Assembly (NCBI GenBank): GCA_029747015.1
Contig: JAKOGI010000009.1
Location: 1 to 64,000 of the forward strand
DNA: 64,000 bases
Direction of reading: 5' to 3'
Source of the DNA: Carnegiea gigantea
Lineage: Eukaryota > Streptophyta > Magnoliopsida > Caryophyllales > Cactaceae
A program made the position numbers and the translations under genes. The notes beneath the pieces are model-generated. The model saw only the letters and a program-made list of their open reading frames with translations. It had not been told where the DNA came from and ran no database searches. Shown in pieces: positions 33,501 through 45,400 of the stretch (the first letter of the stretch is position 1; each line of letters opens with the position of its first letter).

Positions 33501-36500
33501 CTTCAGGTCTACGATCTCGGCAGTACATAAGTATTAAGGTATTGAAAGTGACCTCATCAGTTCTAAATCCAGCTTCTACAATTCTCTGGTACACCTCAGT
33601 GGTCTTTTTGTAATCCACAATATTAGTATACATTTGCAGCAGCGAATTCCACATTGAAAGATCCGGCTTGAATCCACCCTCTTCCATCTCAGCAACCATG
33701 GCCTCGACATCCCTTACTTGTTTTGTCCTACATAACAAACCAATCATAACCCTGTAAAGATGCATAGTGGGCAGATAACCCGCAGCCTTCATACCATGAT
33801 ATATTTTCTTCACTTGAAATGTGTTTCCAGCTTTTGCGAATGCTTCAAGCATCACAAGGATGGTGCTTTTACTAATCTTGAAACCCATATCTTGAAGATC
33901 CTGAACCAAGACATAAAGTTCATTCAGTCTCCCATGCACGATCAAAGCTTGCATCAGTGAGTTAATTGTATCTATTGTTGGGGAAGGCCCATCTCTCATC
34001 ATTGTATTAAAAGCTGCCCTAGCTTGTTCATAAAAACCACATGCAGCATAAGCTTGAATTAGTGCGTTCCAGACCTTTCTGTCCACAACCTTAGTCCTCT
34101 GCCTTAGCTGGCCAACAACACTCTCTGCCTTCTGGAATTCCTTCACACTCCCATATGCATTAATAAGACTAACAAATACAGAAACATCCTTAAATATCAA
34201 GCCCTTACATTCTGCCTCATCAGCCAGTGACTGAGCAGTCTCTGGAAAGGACATCTGACAGTACATAAGCACCATAATTTGGTATATACTTTGAGATGGT
34301 TCCACTCCACAAAACTTCATATCTGAAAATATTTGAGATGTCTCTGCCAATAACTCAGATTCTTTGCAACAAGTAATCAGAGACTCATACATCATGCAGC
34401 TCCTACTAAACAAGCCAAACTCCTTCATTTCATAGTACTGTTTCAGAGCAGCATCAACTTTACTAGCCCTGCAAAACACAACCACCAAGGCTTCTTCAAG
34501 CAGCCCATGAGATGCAGAAGCATGATCTCTCAAGTAATTAAGCAAATCTTCCGCTTCCAAGTGTCGGCCAGATGAACTATATGAACCTAAGATAGAAAGC
34601 AGATTATCATGGTCCAAATCACAGCCCTGAGCAACAGCCAGTCTCAACATTTTAGCAGCATCATCAAAGCATTCAGCGCGAACAAGAATGGATGATATAT
34701 CCAGTGGGCTAATTCCACATAATTGCTGCATATCCAATATCACTTTCTGAAGACTCTTCTCTTTGTTTTCCTTCTTGAGTAGCTGAATCAAGGAGAGGTA
34801 AAGGCTTTGATCGGGAACAAATCCATCACAAACCATATTCCTGTAAAAAGCCTCTACTTTTCTTGTCTCATTAGACCTAAAAAGAATATCCAGCATGATA
34901 TGGTACACCAATTGATCAGGTTTGATTCCAGACCTCAGCATACAATCAAATGTTTCTTCAGCCTTTACTCGGTTCCCAGCTTTTCCATAGCCACAGATCA
35001 AGGCACTAAAAGTTTGCAGTGTAGGTTTAACTCCACTATCCAACATCTCCGACATCAATATTGCAGCCTCAGTCATTCTGTCAGCTTTCCCAAGAGAATC
35101 AATCAGAAGAGTATAGGTACATGCATCGGGAATTAGACGTGATGACTTCATGTTTCTATATAACTCCAACGCCAAATCAGGCTGTCCCTGCTTCCCATGC
35201 ATGTCGATGATGGTGTTGTAGGTCATTTCATTTTTTGCAAATCCTCTTTTCACCATTTCTTCGCAAATCGCTCCTACCTTGTCCATATTTCCTTCTCTAG
35301 CAAATGCATAGAGCAAAGAATTATATGTCACAGCGTCTGGGAGAAATCCTTTAGACTCCAGTTCAGTAAGAATACTTTCCGCTTTACTAGCCAACCCACA
35401 TCTGCCAAAAACAGAGATCATGGCATTATATGTCCATATATCAGGTTGGCATTTATTAGCCTCCATATCACTATATACCTTGATTGCCTCCTGCAGATTG
35501 GACGCCCGAGAACAAGCACTAATGAGGGTATTATATGTTATGGTATCAGGTCGAACACGGGATCTCCTCAACTCATTCAAAAGCTCCATAGCTGAATTCG
35601 GCCCAAGAGATCCTGACCTCAAGCGCGCATTTATCAAGGTATTGAAGCTTACAAGATCTGGCTGACATCCACGCTCTCGCATGAAATTCAGCAATCCCTG
35701 AACCCTCGAGAACCTACCGCTCCTCGCAAAGACTCCCATCATCGCATTATAAACCTGAACATTATTATCAACTAAAGGCTGTGCCCTCAAGAAGATCTCC
35801 ATGGCCAGAGCTTCCTGGTTTGCCTTACCAAGCACGGCCAAAATAGTTGCCAGCATCCGAGAATGGAGCCGGTGCCAGTGCTTGAGATTCAACCACTCAT
35901 AAACCTCCAAAGCTCGCCGCCAACTCGATTGACCCACTGATTTCACCACAAAACAGTAATCAGTAGGGGTCATCTGCACAATCTTCTTATCCAATACATC
36001 AGCCACAGATCCATCAGGGCCTAAACCCAATATCTTGTCTGTCAAAATCCGACCCCTCCTCATCCAATCCTTAGCCCTTTTGAGAGCCCATTTATTCATC
36101 TTCTTAACCTTTGTCTTACTGGGTCTGCCCAAAACCTCTAAATTCTCATCATTCACATCATCACCCCCCATATCATCCATATTGCTTGTTTCATCTCCAC
36201 CATCACATTCTTCCCCATTTACCGAATTAGCAACCAATTCAGCATCTTGGGTCGATAAAGGAGGCGTAGAAGTGAAATGGGTTTGTTGGGATTGGCTCAA
36301 TTCAGGAAGTTTCACCTTGGCCCATCTCACAGAGGGAGATGCCCTGCTATAGCTAAATTTTTTAGGGATTTGTTCTTCAATTGTGTGTTCAGTTGAAGTT
36401 GATGGAGATGAAGCCAAAGTGCAATTAGAAATTATGCATCTACGTACCTTGGATTGTGAATCAATGGTTAATGGCGACACTGGTAATGCAAAAACTCCAG

Positions 36501-36522
36501 CTTGGGCTACTCCCATTCCCAT
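21573..36522 (-). CDS. EMB1270: EMB1270-type P-class PPR protein, four coding exons
   Basis: Coding exons on the minus strand are 36522-32921, 32817-32617, 32486-32396 and 22067-21573; joined they give 1462 residues, close to the Arabidopsis At3g18110/EMB1270 length. EMB1270 is a plastid PPR protein needed for embryo development and implicated in group II intron splicing. The first exon has a transit-peptide-like N-terminus, a basic linker (KVKKMNKWALKRAKDW), the family block MTPTDYCFVVKSVGQ, and then about 25 tandem 35-residue PPR motifs of the Y-N-x-L-I type. Exons 2-4 hold the conserved C-terminus (NAAFNFVNALEDFLWAFELR; GAALVGLTLWLDHMQ; DASLEG...PKSVVLMTGTAEYDMVSL; WLKDSPFCFDLELK), which has a weak Smr-like look. 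Intron 3 is 10,328 bp and starts with GC rather than GT. No lesion is seen. Confidence 0.93.
22267..22535. mobile_element. MITE-like inverted-end element
   Basis: The left part starts near AGTGTTTGGCAAA and the right part ends in CACCAAACACTTTTTATAG, so the tips are inverted GTGTTTGG/CCAAACAC. The interior has repeated AGCTTTTT words. I found no clear target duplication, so the boundaries are approximate. It lies inside intron 3 of the EMB1270 gene. Confidence 0.45.
22541..23221. mobile_element. hAT-like non-autonomous element, 681 bp
   Basis: Ends TCGGGCTGATT (left) and TAGGGGTGACA (reverse complement of the right) are imperfect inverted repeats. Flanks GTAACAAC (22533-22540) and GTAACTAG (23222-23229) match at 6 of 8 bases. 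The interior is a GGGTATGGGTA/TACCCAACCCATACC-rich text common in plant hAT MITEs. Located in EMB1270 intron 3. Confidence 0.55.
23326..24280. mobile_element. hAT non-autonomous element, 955 bp
   Basis: Perfect 8-bp duplication GGACACTA (23318-23325 and 24281-24288). The left end CTAGTGACGGATCCA and the right end reading ATGGGCGGATTTATG inverted resemble the CAGTGGCGGATCCA tips of plant hAT elements; the subterminal GGGGTGTCCA/TGGACACCCC is also inverted. No transposase frame is visible. The right duplication overlaps the target site of the solo LTR that starts at 24291. Confidence 0.75.
24291..28663 (+). mobile_element. solo LTR of about 4.4 kb, probably Ty3/Gypsy Tekay/Del-like
   Basis: It begins TGTAAGACCCCGC and ends GGGTGTTACA, so the tips are TGTAA/TTACA, and it is flanked by a perfect CTACA duplication (24286-24290 and 28664-28668). 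There is no second LTR, primer site or internal coding region, so this is a solo LTR left by recombination. The great length and the TGTAA..ACCCC start fit Tekay/Del chromoviruses; the lineage call is an inference. The part at 24700-25300 looks like a transcript leader (CT-rich tract and an ATG in CACCATGGACGCC), as these LTRs often do; it is not a host gene. A 69-bp minisatellite lies at 25375-26240. The whole unit sits antisense within EMB1270 intron 3. Confidence 0.8.
25375..26240 (+). repeat. 69-bp minisatellite inside the solo LTR
   Basis: The word TTTAGCGTCG or variants returns at about 25465, 25532, 25601, 25670, 25739, 25808, 25877, 25945, 26012, 26078, 26149 and 26218. The three central units (25570-25776) are almost identical and spaced exactly 69 bp; the outer units are progressively degenerate. 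Confidence 0.9.
29365..29480 (+). mobile_element. Au-SINE-like 3' fragment
   Basis: GGCTCTCTTGGAAATAGTCT, CTACTTGCACGGGAAAGGCT, CCCTACTCCAATGGAATTTG and a GTTGTTGTTG tail follow the usual Au SINE 3' half. The left part is fused with a C-run; no duplication is seen. Confidence 0.6.
29968..30147 (+). repeat. 90-bp tandem duplication
   Basis: 29968-30057 and 30058-30147 begin ATTGTATACTAATATATGAC and differ at about nine positions. Because 90 is a multiple of 3, a small open frame spans both units, but nothing else supports coding. Confidence 0.85.
30408..30905 (-). mobile_element. TRIM retrotransposon, 498 bp, 140-bp LTRs (copy 1)
   Basis: Perfect duplication CAACT (30403-30407 and 30906-30910). 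The LTRs are 30408-30547 and 30766-30905, each 140 bp and very alike (AGTTGGGAGAACCCAAAGCC core). On the minus strand the primer site TGGTATCAGAGCC (30763-30751) follows two bases after the 5' LTR, as in tRNA-Met primed elements. The interior is 218 bp, non-coding. Same family as 52165-52625. It lies in EMB1270 intron 3. Confidence 0.9.
31300..32020 (-). pseudogene. LINE reverse-transcriptase C-terminal relic
   Basis: Minus-strand frames show the 3' end of a plant L1-type ORF2: a CGFSGG-EVTI..IPRVEKFKYLG block (about 31980-31870), the KMRMIRWMC block (about 31680-31650), RIRNEVIRNNVKVAPVEDKM (about 31640-31570), and a degenerate basic tail ending near 31400. Many stops and shifts are present. 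No poly(A) tail or duplication was identified. Confidence 0.75.
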
Positions 36523-37630
36523 TTCCTGAAGGAATCGCTTTTTGTGCTGAGGTTTTGAAGGGTTTAAGGAGGGTTTTTAAGACATAAATGAGCTCACATC
36601 CCCCTTGCCAGACATTCTACTGTCTGTGAGAACCTACACAATTTATGTGGTTAACTTCGGTTTGCTCTGTTTTGTACAGGAAAATAGCAGAGGACGATTG
36701 AGATTCTGATAAGTCTGAGAGATGTTGTGTCTGATTCATACTCAAATATGGAAAAGGAAAGGGTTTTTTTTTTTCTTTTACATACATTTAATAGAGTTAG
36801 TTTCAAACTTTGTAATCGAATGTGGAAAATAAAATTATCAATTATCATATGTATAACTGGTTAGTAAACACATTTTATAAAATAAACTATATTACTAGAT
36901 TAGTATTAAAGTATGTAAAGATTTTTTTTCTAAAATTCTAATAATTTTCAAACGAATACTAATTAACAATAGGAAGAAAATAAAGACAATTATGTACCGC
37001 TTTATTAGTCATATGATAGTGTTTGATCACTATATTTTCCCACAGATGTGTTGTCAAATTATTTAAATTATTGCTTACCAATTTCATGCAAGCTTTGAAT
37101 TCAATTTGATAATTGAGTTGAAGACACTTCTTCTTAATTATTTCATGCCACGAGGTAATAATTTCATATCAATTGTAGCTGGCAAACTTTTTTTGTGGTA
37201 ATGCATTAGGTACGTTTACCCCCCCCCCCCCCCCCCCAAAAAGCCAAATCTATCTCCTACGATACCATGTGGAAAGTAATAAATAATATAAAAGAACTAA
37301 TACTAAAAACTTATATTGAAGAAAACCTTTACAACTAACATGCTTGTTTTGTATAATCTCTACAACCTAAAAATATATTCTCAGGTTAGTGTTCAAATTC
37401 AAATCAATAATACTAAAAAACCAAGTTCAAAAAAGACTAAAATTATATCCTCTAGGATATTTTGATTATTCTTTGGTGAGGTCTCTATTCAGATAATTTC
37501 ATTCATCAGTGAGTCTTATATGAAATTGTTTCACATAAAGCACATTATCTGATAAATTTTTTATAATGACTTTTAATGATAACTGAGATAACTAATAGTA
37601 TATTTAAGATAACTTTAAACATTACATTTA
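36523..37630. other. EMB1270 upstream region
   Basis: The left part (36523-36650) is presumably the leader and promoter of the minus-strand PPR gene; no certain TATA box is seen. The rest is AT-rich with a C19 then A5 tract at 37219-37242. No gene found. Confidence 0.45.
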
Positions 37631-37885
37631 AGTCCCTATTCTTTTCGTTGGTCAATCATAATTTACTAATTTCAACCCACTTTACGAATTTCAATAAAAA
37701 AATATCAATTTTAATCCACTTCAACCCACTATTTTAACAAACTTCTACTCATCATATACAAGATGTATCAACTTCAACTCACTCCGATCTACTTCAACTC
37801 AATTCAACCAACTTCAACCCGTTTCAACAAAAAAATACTCACTTCAATCAATTTCACCAATTTTTCAACGAAGAGAACATGCCCT
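37631..37885. mobile_element. PIF/Harbinger-type MITE (copy B)
   Basis: The left tip AGTCCCTATTCTTTTCGTTG and the right tip, which reads AGGGCATGTTCTCTTCGTTG on the minus strand, form an imperfect inverted repeat. The interior is an array of ACTTCAACCC-like units, the reverse complement of those in copy A. TTA precedes the left tip; the right flank is ATA, so the target duplication is imperfect. Confidence 0.65.
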
Positions 37886-37936
37886 ATAGTCACCCCTAAA
37901 TTAAAAATTTTTTCAAAACACATGATTAGTCACTGC

Positions 37937-38536
37937 TAGGGGTAAGCAACTGACCGGGTACCTATTGGATCAAGTGGGTCGATCAGTTTAAAATAGAGTC
38001 AATAAAGGGTCGGGATAATAATAGACATGGTTAATAGTGAGGCAGTCCATTAAGGCATATGAACGGGCCGGACTGGATCAGCCGGTTAATGACTTGTTTA
38101 GTGACCTATTATTTTTTCGATCTACTTGGCATATTAGTTTACATGTTCCAACTAGTTAAGTTTATCACTAATACTTTATATAAAACAATAATTATTATAT
38201 ACATTTTTTTTGGTGCAAATTTGCTCAAATTTAAAACGGATCGAAAACAGATAATCTCGACCTGTAACATCCCAAGTGTAGCTTAAAATGATCGAAATGA
38301 CTACTTATATCATCAAATGTGCATCTTTCTTTTTAGGAAGCCCACTCATAAGAACTTCACAGATAAGCGTGTTTGTTGTAGGAAAATTTTATGATGGGTG
38401 ACCTCCTAACCGGTTTATCTGCAGAAAAAGCCCAATTCGGTCCAAATAAATAAGGGATTGACCATTACCTGGCCCAATTTATTTTATAAACGGACCGGCC
38501 AAAATCCTACCTAAACTGATCCGTTATCCACCCATA
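37937..38536. mobile_element. hAT-type element, 600 bp
   Basis: Perfect 8-bp duplication GTCACTGC (37929-37936 and 38537-38544). Tips TAGGGGTAAGCAAC and TATGGGTGGATAAC (inverted) match at about ten positions. The interior repeats words such as GGGTCG and CGGTTAATGACTTG. It carries the Cassandra/5S-like segment at 38263-38425. A longer relative lies at 47511-48190. Confidence 0.8.
38263..38425 (+). mobile_element. Cassandra-like segment with 5S rRNA-type internal promoter
   Basis: Within the hAT element, TGTAACATCCCAAG opens a segment whose right part (38341-38410) resembles the internal control region of plant 5S rRNA: GAACTTCACAGATAAGCGTG (box A side) and ATGGGTGACCTCCT (box C side), at about the right spacing. 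Cassandra TRIM LTRs carry exactly such a 5S-derived domain. Neither a second LTR nor a primer site was found, so this is a fragment or a solo LTR; the limits are approximate. Confidence 0.6.
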
Positions 38537-38557
38537 GTCACTGCAAAATACATAATT

Positions 38558-38775
38558 AGGGTATATTTTTTTTGACGGTAAATTGGAATGGGCAAATTGG
38601 TGAAGTGGGTTGAAGTAGGTTGAGATGAGTTGAAGTAGATTAACTTTTTTTACGTAATAAATTAAACTTGATCAAAATAGTAAAAATAAATTAAAATAAA
38701 TTAAAATAAATTGAAATAGATTACAGTAGATTAAGATTGGTATTTTAAAATTTAAGAGGCCCTCAGTTCCCCCAA
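38558..38775. mobile_element. PIF/Harbinger-type MITE relic (copy C)
   Basis: TTA then GGGTATATTTTTTTTGACGG at the left, a TTGGTGAAGTGGGTTGAAGT array inside, and AAGAGGCCCTC at the right. The tips are too decayed for firm boundaries; membership rests on the internal array shared with copies A, B and D. Confidence 0.5.
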
Positions 38776-38980
38776 AAATCTGTGTTTCATAATTTGGTGT
38801 CAAAGGACATTTTGTCCGTTCATGCTGAGCAATTCTGGAGAAACGATACAGAATCGTCGTCGTCAGAATTCCAGTCGAATTATTGGGAAAAAAAATGCAA
38901 TTACGTCAAAGAAATTTCGCGCCAGCTCTTCTTCAGTCGTCTGATTGTCTGAATTGCTCCATAAACGTAGCCCTTCTCCA

Positions 38981-41900
38981 ATGTCGACAATTGGGATTCA
39001 ATGGCGTGCAAAAATGGAATTACAAAGCATTTCCTTCTTCAAATTAGCCTCAATTTGCACCAGGTATCCAATTTTCCCCCTCATGTCATGTTCTTCGCGA
39101 AATTATCCTGGCAACCCCTATGCACCCAGTATGAGTTATTGTTCTTGCGTTTCAAAATTTCAAATTGGGGTCGTAAAGAGCTCTGAAAACATGCCAAATT
39201 TTGCTAGCAATTCAGTTATAGAATACCCAGTTGGAAAAGAGTTGTCTTTAGAGATTTATAGTGAGCAAATTAGCAGTTATTGTAAGCAGGGGTTTGTAGA
39301 TAAAGCTATGTCTTGTCTGTCTCAATTGCAAGCACTGGGTTTGCGTCCTAATTTTTTTTGTTATTCTTGTTTGATTCAAGCTCTTTGTAATGTGGGTAGA
39401 ACCCTTGAAGCTGATATGGTTTTCCAAGAAATGATTTTTCTTGGGCTGAGGCCTAAAGTTGGGATTCTTAATGCTTTGGTTAGAGGGTTCTTAAGAAAAG
39501 GCATGTTAGAACTTGGGATTAGGACTTTGAGGGTTATGGATGAATTCGGTGTTCATAAGAATCAAGAAACTTTTGAGATTTTTCTGGATTATTACGTGGG
39601 TGCTGGGAGGTTGGATGATACTTGGCAGATTATTTGCGAAATGAAGAAGAAAGGTTATCAGTTGAATTCCTTTTTTTATAGTCGGGTGATTGAGCTTTAT
39701 AGAGACAATGGGATGTGGAAGAAGGCAATAGAAATTGTAGGGGAGATAGGTGAAATGGGGGTGACTCTTGATAGGCGGATTTACAACAGCATCATCAATA
39801 CATTTGGAAAATATGGTGAGTTAGAGCAAGCTTTGGATGTATTTACAAAGATGCAGAGGGAAGGTATTGTGCCTGATATAATGACATGGAATTCCTTGAT
39901 AAAATGGCACTGTAAAGCTGGGTATCATATGAAGGCTCTTGATTTGTTTACAAAAATGCAAGATCAGGGATTCTATCCTGATCCGAAAATTTTTATTGTG
40001 ATGATCAGCCAGCTTGGAGAACTAGGGAAGTGGGACTTGCTTAAAGAGAATTTTGAGAAGATGAGAAATAGAGGTCATAAGAAGAGCGGGGCTATCTATG
40101 CAGTCCTGCTTGACATATATGGGCAATATGGGATGTTCCAGGGTCCTCAAGATTGCATATCTGCTTTGAGGGTGGAAGGTATTCAGCTATCAGCAAACAT
40201 ATTTTCTGTCTTGTCGAATGCATATGCACAACAGGTATCACCACCTTTTGCATTTCCGTTCTCCTCTAGTCTTGAATGTTCCTTTTCTTAGTTGACATTA
40301 AGGCATTTTCATTTCATATGGTACGATTATATGTTGATTTGGCTCAATTATTGTTATGAACAAAGTTACTGTTGCAAGAGCAAAATGATAAAAGAATTGT
40401 CCTTTTGATACATCATTGTCATGAAGAATTAGTTTTAAGAGTCTAACATCATGTAGTAAGACTTGATAATCTCCATCCTTCCCCCTCCCCCCAAAAAGGG
40501 AGGGGTGAGGGGAGAGTAGAGTAGGACAGCTGAGGTGGCCTTATATTGAGGTTCCATTGTTGCAATCTTGCTATTCTTCCTGCTTTAGCTCGTTTTATTT
40601 TATTTATTTATTTATTTGGGGTTCCTGATTGATATCTAAATTCTTTCACCAGCTATGTATAATGTCTTCAAAGCATGTGATCCCAATAGTTGAGATCCAG
40701 GATGGCAAAAGGCATGCTTGCCCATTCTAATCATCTATAATCCATATGTGTGAGAATTATTGGGCATGGATTTTTTCAGAAAGGTTTCTACAGCTACTTA
40801 GCAGTGGTGTTAATGTGGTATGGTAGGTTGTCTCCTTAGAGTACTTGCTGATAGTTGTACTACCTGTTAAAAAATAGATGTCTCCTTTGTAAATGACCTG
40901 ATTTAATGGGCAGACCTTCGGGGAAAGATAGGATAGGTAGATTAACTGCTGAAGAAAAATTATCATTCGTTCGGAAATACCAAATTAGAAGTTGAGATAA
41001 TAATATGGGAAGTGCACTAGTTACTATGACAGCACTCTAAAATCTTGCTTGATAGCTGCAGGGCACAATGTTGCTTTTGTTTTCCACCTGCCTTTTCTAT
41101 TACTTGGATGACACCTTTTATGCATCCTAGGTTCTGATCCTATCCTTTGTTGCTTGACCACGGAGTGGGTTCAGGGAGGGGGGTAGTATTCAGTGCAATA
41201 AGTAGAGCAATAGTATTAACACCTTAAAACATGGGATTTTCTATGTAGCAACTAAGTTAATCTTTTGATTTCATCCTTCCATTTGATATGTTGATTTACT
41301 GAGAAAATCATGTACTGGGCAGAGTTTGCTGGATCAGATTAAGTCATTTGGAGTCTGGTCATTAGTTGCTCGTTTTCATATGCTCGTTATACTTTTTCCC
41401 TAATTAACGATTCTGTCACCTCAAAAAAAAAAAAAAAAAAAAACACCATATCTTGGTCTTAAGAATTGGTGGAAATCGTAAAAATTTGCTCAAGACAGAT
41501 TTCACCTTTCCTACTATTGACAGGGATTATGTGAAGAGACCGTAAAGGTTCTGCAGATTATGGAAGCAGAAGGTATTGAGCCAAACCTCATCATGCTCAA
41601 TGTCTTAATCAATGCATTTGGCAATGCTGGGCGACATCTCGAGGCATTCTCAGTATATCATCACATTATAGAAAGTGTAAGCACCATCATTGCCATAACC
41701 ATGTGAGATGTTACGTTCAAAATTGTCGACTCTCCTTGATGTTACTCATTTTCATATCTCATTTGTTATCCCCCCTCCCCCCCCCCCCCCCCCCCCCGCC
41801 CTTTCAAAATTTTGTGTACAGGGCATCAATCCTGATGTTGTGACCTACACCAGTCTTATGAAGGCTTTCATCAGGGCAAAGAAATTCAGTCAGGTGTGTG

Positions 41901-42460
41901 TTGTGCAGCTCACTGCAGTAACTTTCAGTTTGGTCAAAAACTTTTCTTAGGGGATTTTGTATTACTGTGCACTTGGTTACTGTCATTACCATAAAGTGCA
42001 AGTCAAGTGGGAGAAATTTCATCCTTTGACAGCTGATTTAATGACTGAGGTTTACATATATATTGAGCTCCCTGTACCCTGTCATGGTGGTATTTGTACT
42101 GGGTTTGCAAGTGGAAGAAGTAGTGAAGTTTTAGCGTAGACGTGCACTATTCGTTAAGACATACATCATTGCTTTTACTAAAAATTCATCTTAATAAAGC
42201 AGTTGACGAGGAGAGATCTGGTGTCTGAAGTCTGAACAGGCACTGTTCCATTGCCAGAACATATTGTCTAGATGTCTGATATTTTTGTTCCTCTTTTTTT
42301 TTTTTTCCTTCCCTTTTTTACACTATTGAGTTGGTTCATGAAGTAGTATCTTGATCAGGTTCCTGAGCTATACCAGCAAATGGAATCCAGTGGCTGTACT
42401 CCTGATAGAAAAGCTCGGGAGATGCTACAGACTGCATTAATGGCTCTTGAACAGATGTGA
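38981..42460 (+). CDS. P-class PPR protein, four coding exons (CRP1/At5g42310-like tail)
   Basis: Coding exons are 38981-40234, 41524-41676, 41822-41893 and 42359-42460, all phase 0 with GT-AG introns; the product is 526 residues. P-class PPR proteins bind organellar RNA in mitochondria or plastids. The N-terminus (MSTIGIQWRAKMELQSISFF) is poor in acidic residues, as in organelle presequences. From about residue 85 come successive 35-residue repeats of the Y/F-x-x-L/I and G-x-x-P-D type. Exons 2 and 3 add GIEPNLIMLNVLINAFG and GINPDVVTYTSLMKAF. The end, SSGCTPDRKAR followed by a short helix, is the usual closing block of the CRP1/At5g42310 group. I chose ATG 38981 because no ATG precedes it in frame. 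It is divergent from EMB1270, 2.46 kb away. Confidence 0.85.
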
Positions 42461-45400
42461 TCATGTCTGACCAATCCCTTCTGTGCCTCAATACCTCTCT
42501 ATATAATCACGATCGTGGAGCTATCTGTGAGCTTCCAACGTGCACCTGAAGTAAATGGAGTCCGCCCGCCCACTGTCGGGGCAATGCTTATGGAGTCCCT
42601 TGGCAACCCTGTTGAAGATTTGGTGGGTGCTCAGGTTCGAGAATCATTCGTATGGATGTAGATCGAACCACGTTGGAGGCCTGCTGCCCTGCATATTTTT
42701 ATGCAAGTTGCGAACAAGAAGCCCTATTGTACCGATAGGCGATAGCATGACATCCCCCCGCCCCTCCCTAGGGACCCCTAATGGGAAACAAGAAGAATGA
42801 AAAGCATCATGTCGAGAGTTTTATGGATATCACGAAAGTAAACTTTTGGAATACAATATAGATTATGTACATATGAAAACCGTCGTCAAACTCGTGCATA
42901 ATCCTAGTTGGGGTATGCTTTGTACGGGTGTGTATTATTCTTTCAATAGTCGATGTATCGTTTTTAATATTAAGTGTGTTGTTTTTCACTAATTATAAAT
43001 ATTCGTTTGAGAGTTAATGTGTTTGTGATTCGTATATATCTGATGTATGTAATATCATACCTCTTCAAATATGAAGGCCATCTTGGTGCTAATCACAAAG
43101 CTCTTCTTTGTTTTGGTTGCTTTAGCAAATATGACATTCAAATTTGTTTTATACTCCAGTGAACCTTTCTATTAAGTTGTTGGTTATAACTTTGCTGATT
43201 TATATCTAAAAGTCAAATTTCACATTTAAAAGTAAAAAATATAATAAATGATAAATTTATTTATCATCTTAGTTTCATGTATAATGAATAGATATAGCCA
43301 TATAGTAAGTGTTCATCTTATGATAGTAATATTTACCTTTTCTATCAACTAAGTTTAGTTATTGTTCTCTATTATAATTTTGTAGCTCCTTCACCAATTG
43401 CATATAAAAACATAATTATAACGACTAAATATCAACTGGCATATGCCATGCTCTAACTTTTTAAATATTTTTTTTAAAATTATATATATATTTTTTGAAA
43501 TTTTAAAGCATTTAAGTTGTACTTCATTTGGTAATAAAGATAATAAACATTTGCAAAAAGAATAATGTGTTTTAAAAAAAAATTAAAATGGTAATAAAAT
43601 GTTATCAAAAACTAATTGTAAACTTTGACATTTAATAAAAATATTAATATTAAACTCCCATTCAACAAACTTCAGTTTGGATAATTAACTATAAAAATAG
43701 ATATGTAACTCCCAAATTTGATTATTTTATTAACCATGAAATATTTATTGATTAGTAATTGTGCAATTAAAACAAAGAAAACAATTAAGATAGTAACCAA
43801 TGAAAACATGACAAATGTCAATCTCACAACAACCTATTCAATTTTATATAATACTAGTGTTATACCCTTGTGATGCAGGGGCTGTTGATTGCCTTTTTAG
43901 TGAATGTATTTGTACGATCCATTGTTTATCTATTTATCTATTTTTTATTTTTTCTCTCTTATCAATTGATATACATATGTTAGATAATTCCATGATTAAC
44001 AAGAATGCGGTGAATAATATTAAAAAATAAAAAAAGTACCATAAGAATAAATGAATAAGATGAATCCTAGTAAGAAAATTGACACAAAAGAGAGTAATTC
44101 AACCTTTCTAATTTATACGCATAACATGATCTCTATCCTACAATACAACAAAGAGCTTAGTGTTTCATTATCTCGCTCATTTAAAAATTTTGTTCTATAA
44201 ATATTGGATTACTCAAAAAATTATAAGTTCGTACAGATGTATAATATGTTAATAATGAAATAAATAAATTTTTTAAAAAATTTCCACATTATAGTTAAAC
44301 ATCTTTGAGTTTTTTTAATGCTATATTTAAAATAAGTAGGTTTTATCGATAATTAAAATTTTTCAAAAGTAGTAACTTTTGGCATGAAAATTCAAAAGGC
44401 TGAGAATAATAAAAATGAAAAAAAAAAATGAGAGATTACAAATCAAATTGTTTGAACAATATAACATGAAATTTTAAAAGGGTGAGCCCAATAACAATGA
44501 AAAGAATGAGAGGTTACAAAGTAATGATGGAGAGAATACAAATTGATATTTAATATTTAAAATTTTAATTTGCTATAATATTTGACTGTATATTGTGGGT
44601 CCTCTTCGGATGCAGTAAAAATGATCTACCAAACAATCTCTTACTCAATGATCAAGATATAAAGTTATAAACATATAGATTGTCAACCAAATATCGCTCT
44701 AAGAAATTATATTTTACTAATATTATAATATGTAAATATATCTTTCTGAATCCATACGACGTAAATGTTGCATAGTTGTTCTTTTAAAGGGTCATTATAA
44801 ACAGTACTTTTTTTGCATAAATTTCAAGACTTAAAAGCCAAAAAATCAATATTCATTTCAAAATCATAGACCAATGACCAAGGCATTAAGACAACAATTG
44901 CAACTCACACATTTTAGAAATTATTATGATTAAACCAATTTTAAAAGTTCCAGCAGAACTAAAAGCTCCGAACAAAATGTTAAAGAAAGTATTAAAATAT
45001 CAAAATATTTAAATGTTTTAAATTTTAAATCATAAATAATAAGAATAAGTATCTAATTAAAAAAATTAATCAATAACACTTTATCAACTCAACATAAAAT
45101 TCCACTTAAAAATAGCATCCATTGATCTCACTCTTGCTGTACCCACATGATAAAAATAGCATCCATTAATGAGCACTTTAAATATGAAAAAAAAACCACT
45201 AATAAATGTTATTAGTAAATAAAAGATAAATTAAACCAATAACAACTTGCTATCTCACCTTTCAACGCCACCTAAGTCATCCACATGTCAATTTTATATG
45301 GTATCACTCAATTTTATATATAGTTATATAGATTAGAGTTATACCCTTATGATGTAAGGGTGTTAGTTAAATAATTTTTAATATATTATTGTGAGAATAG

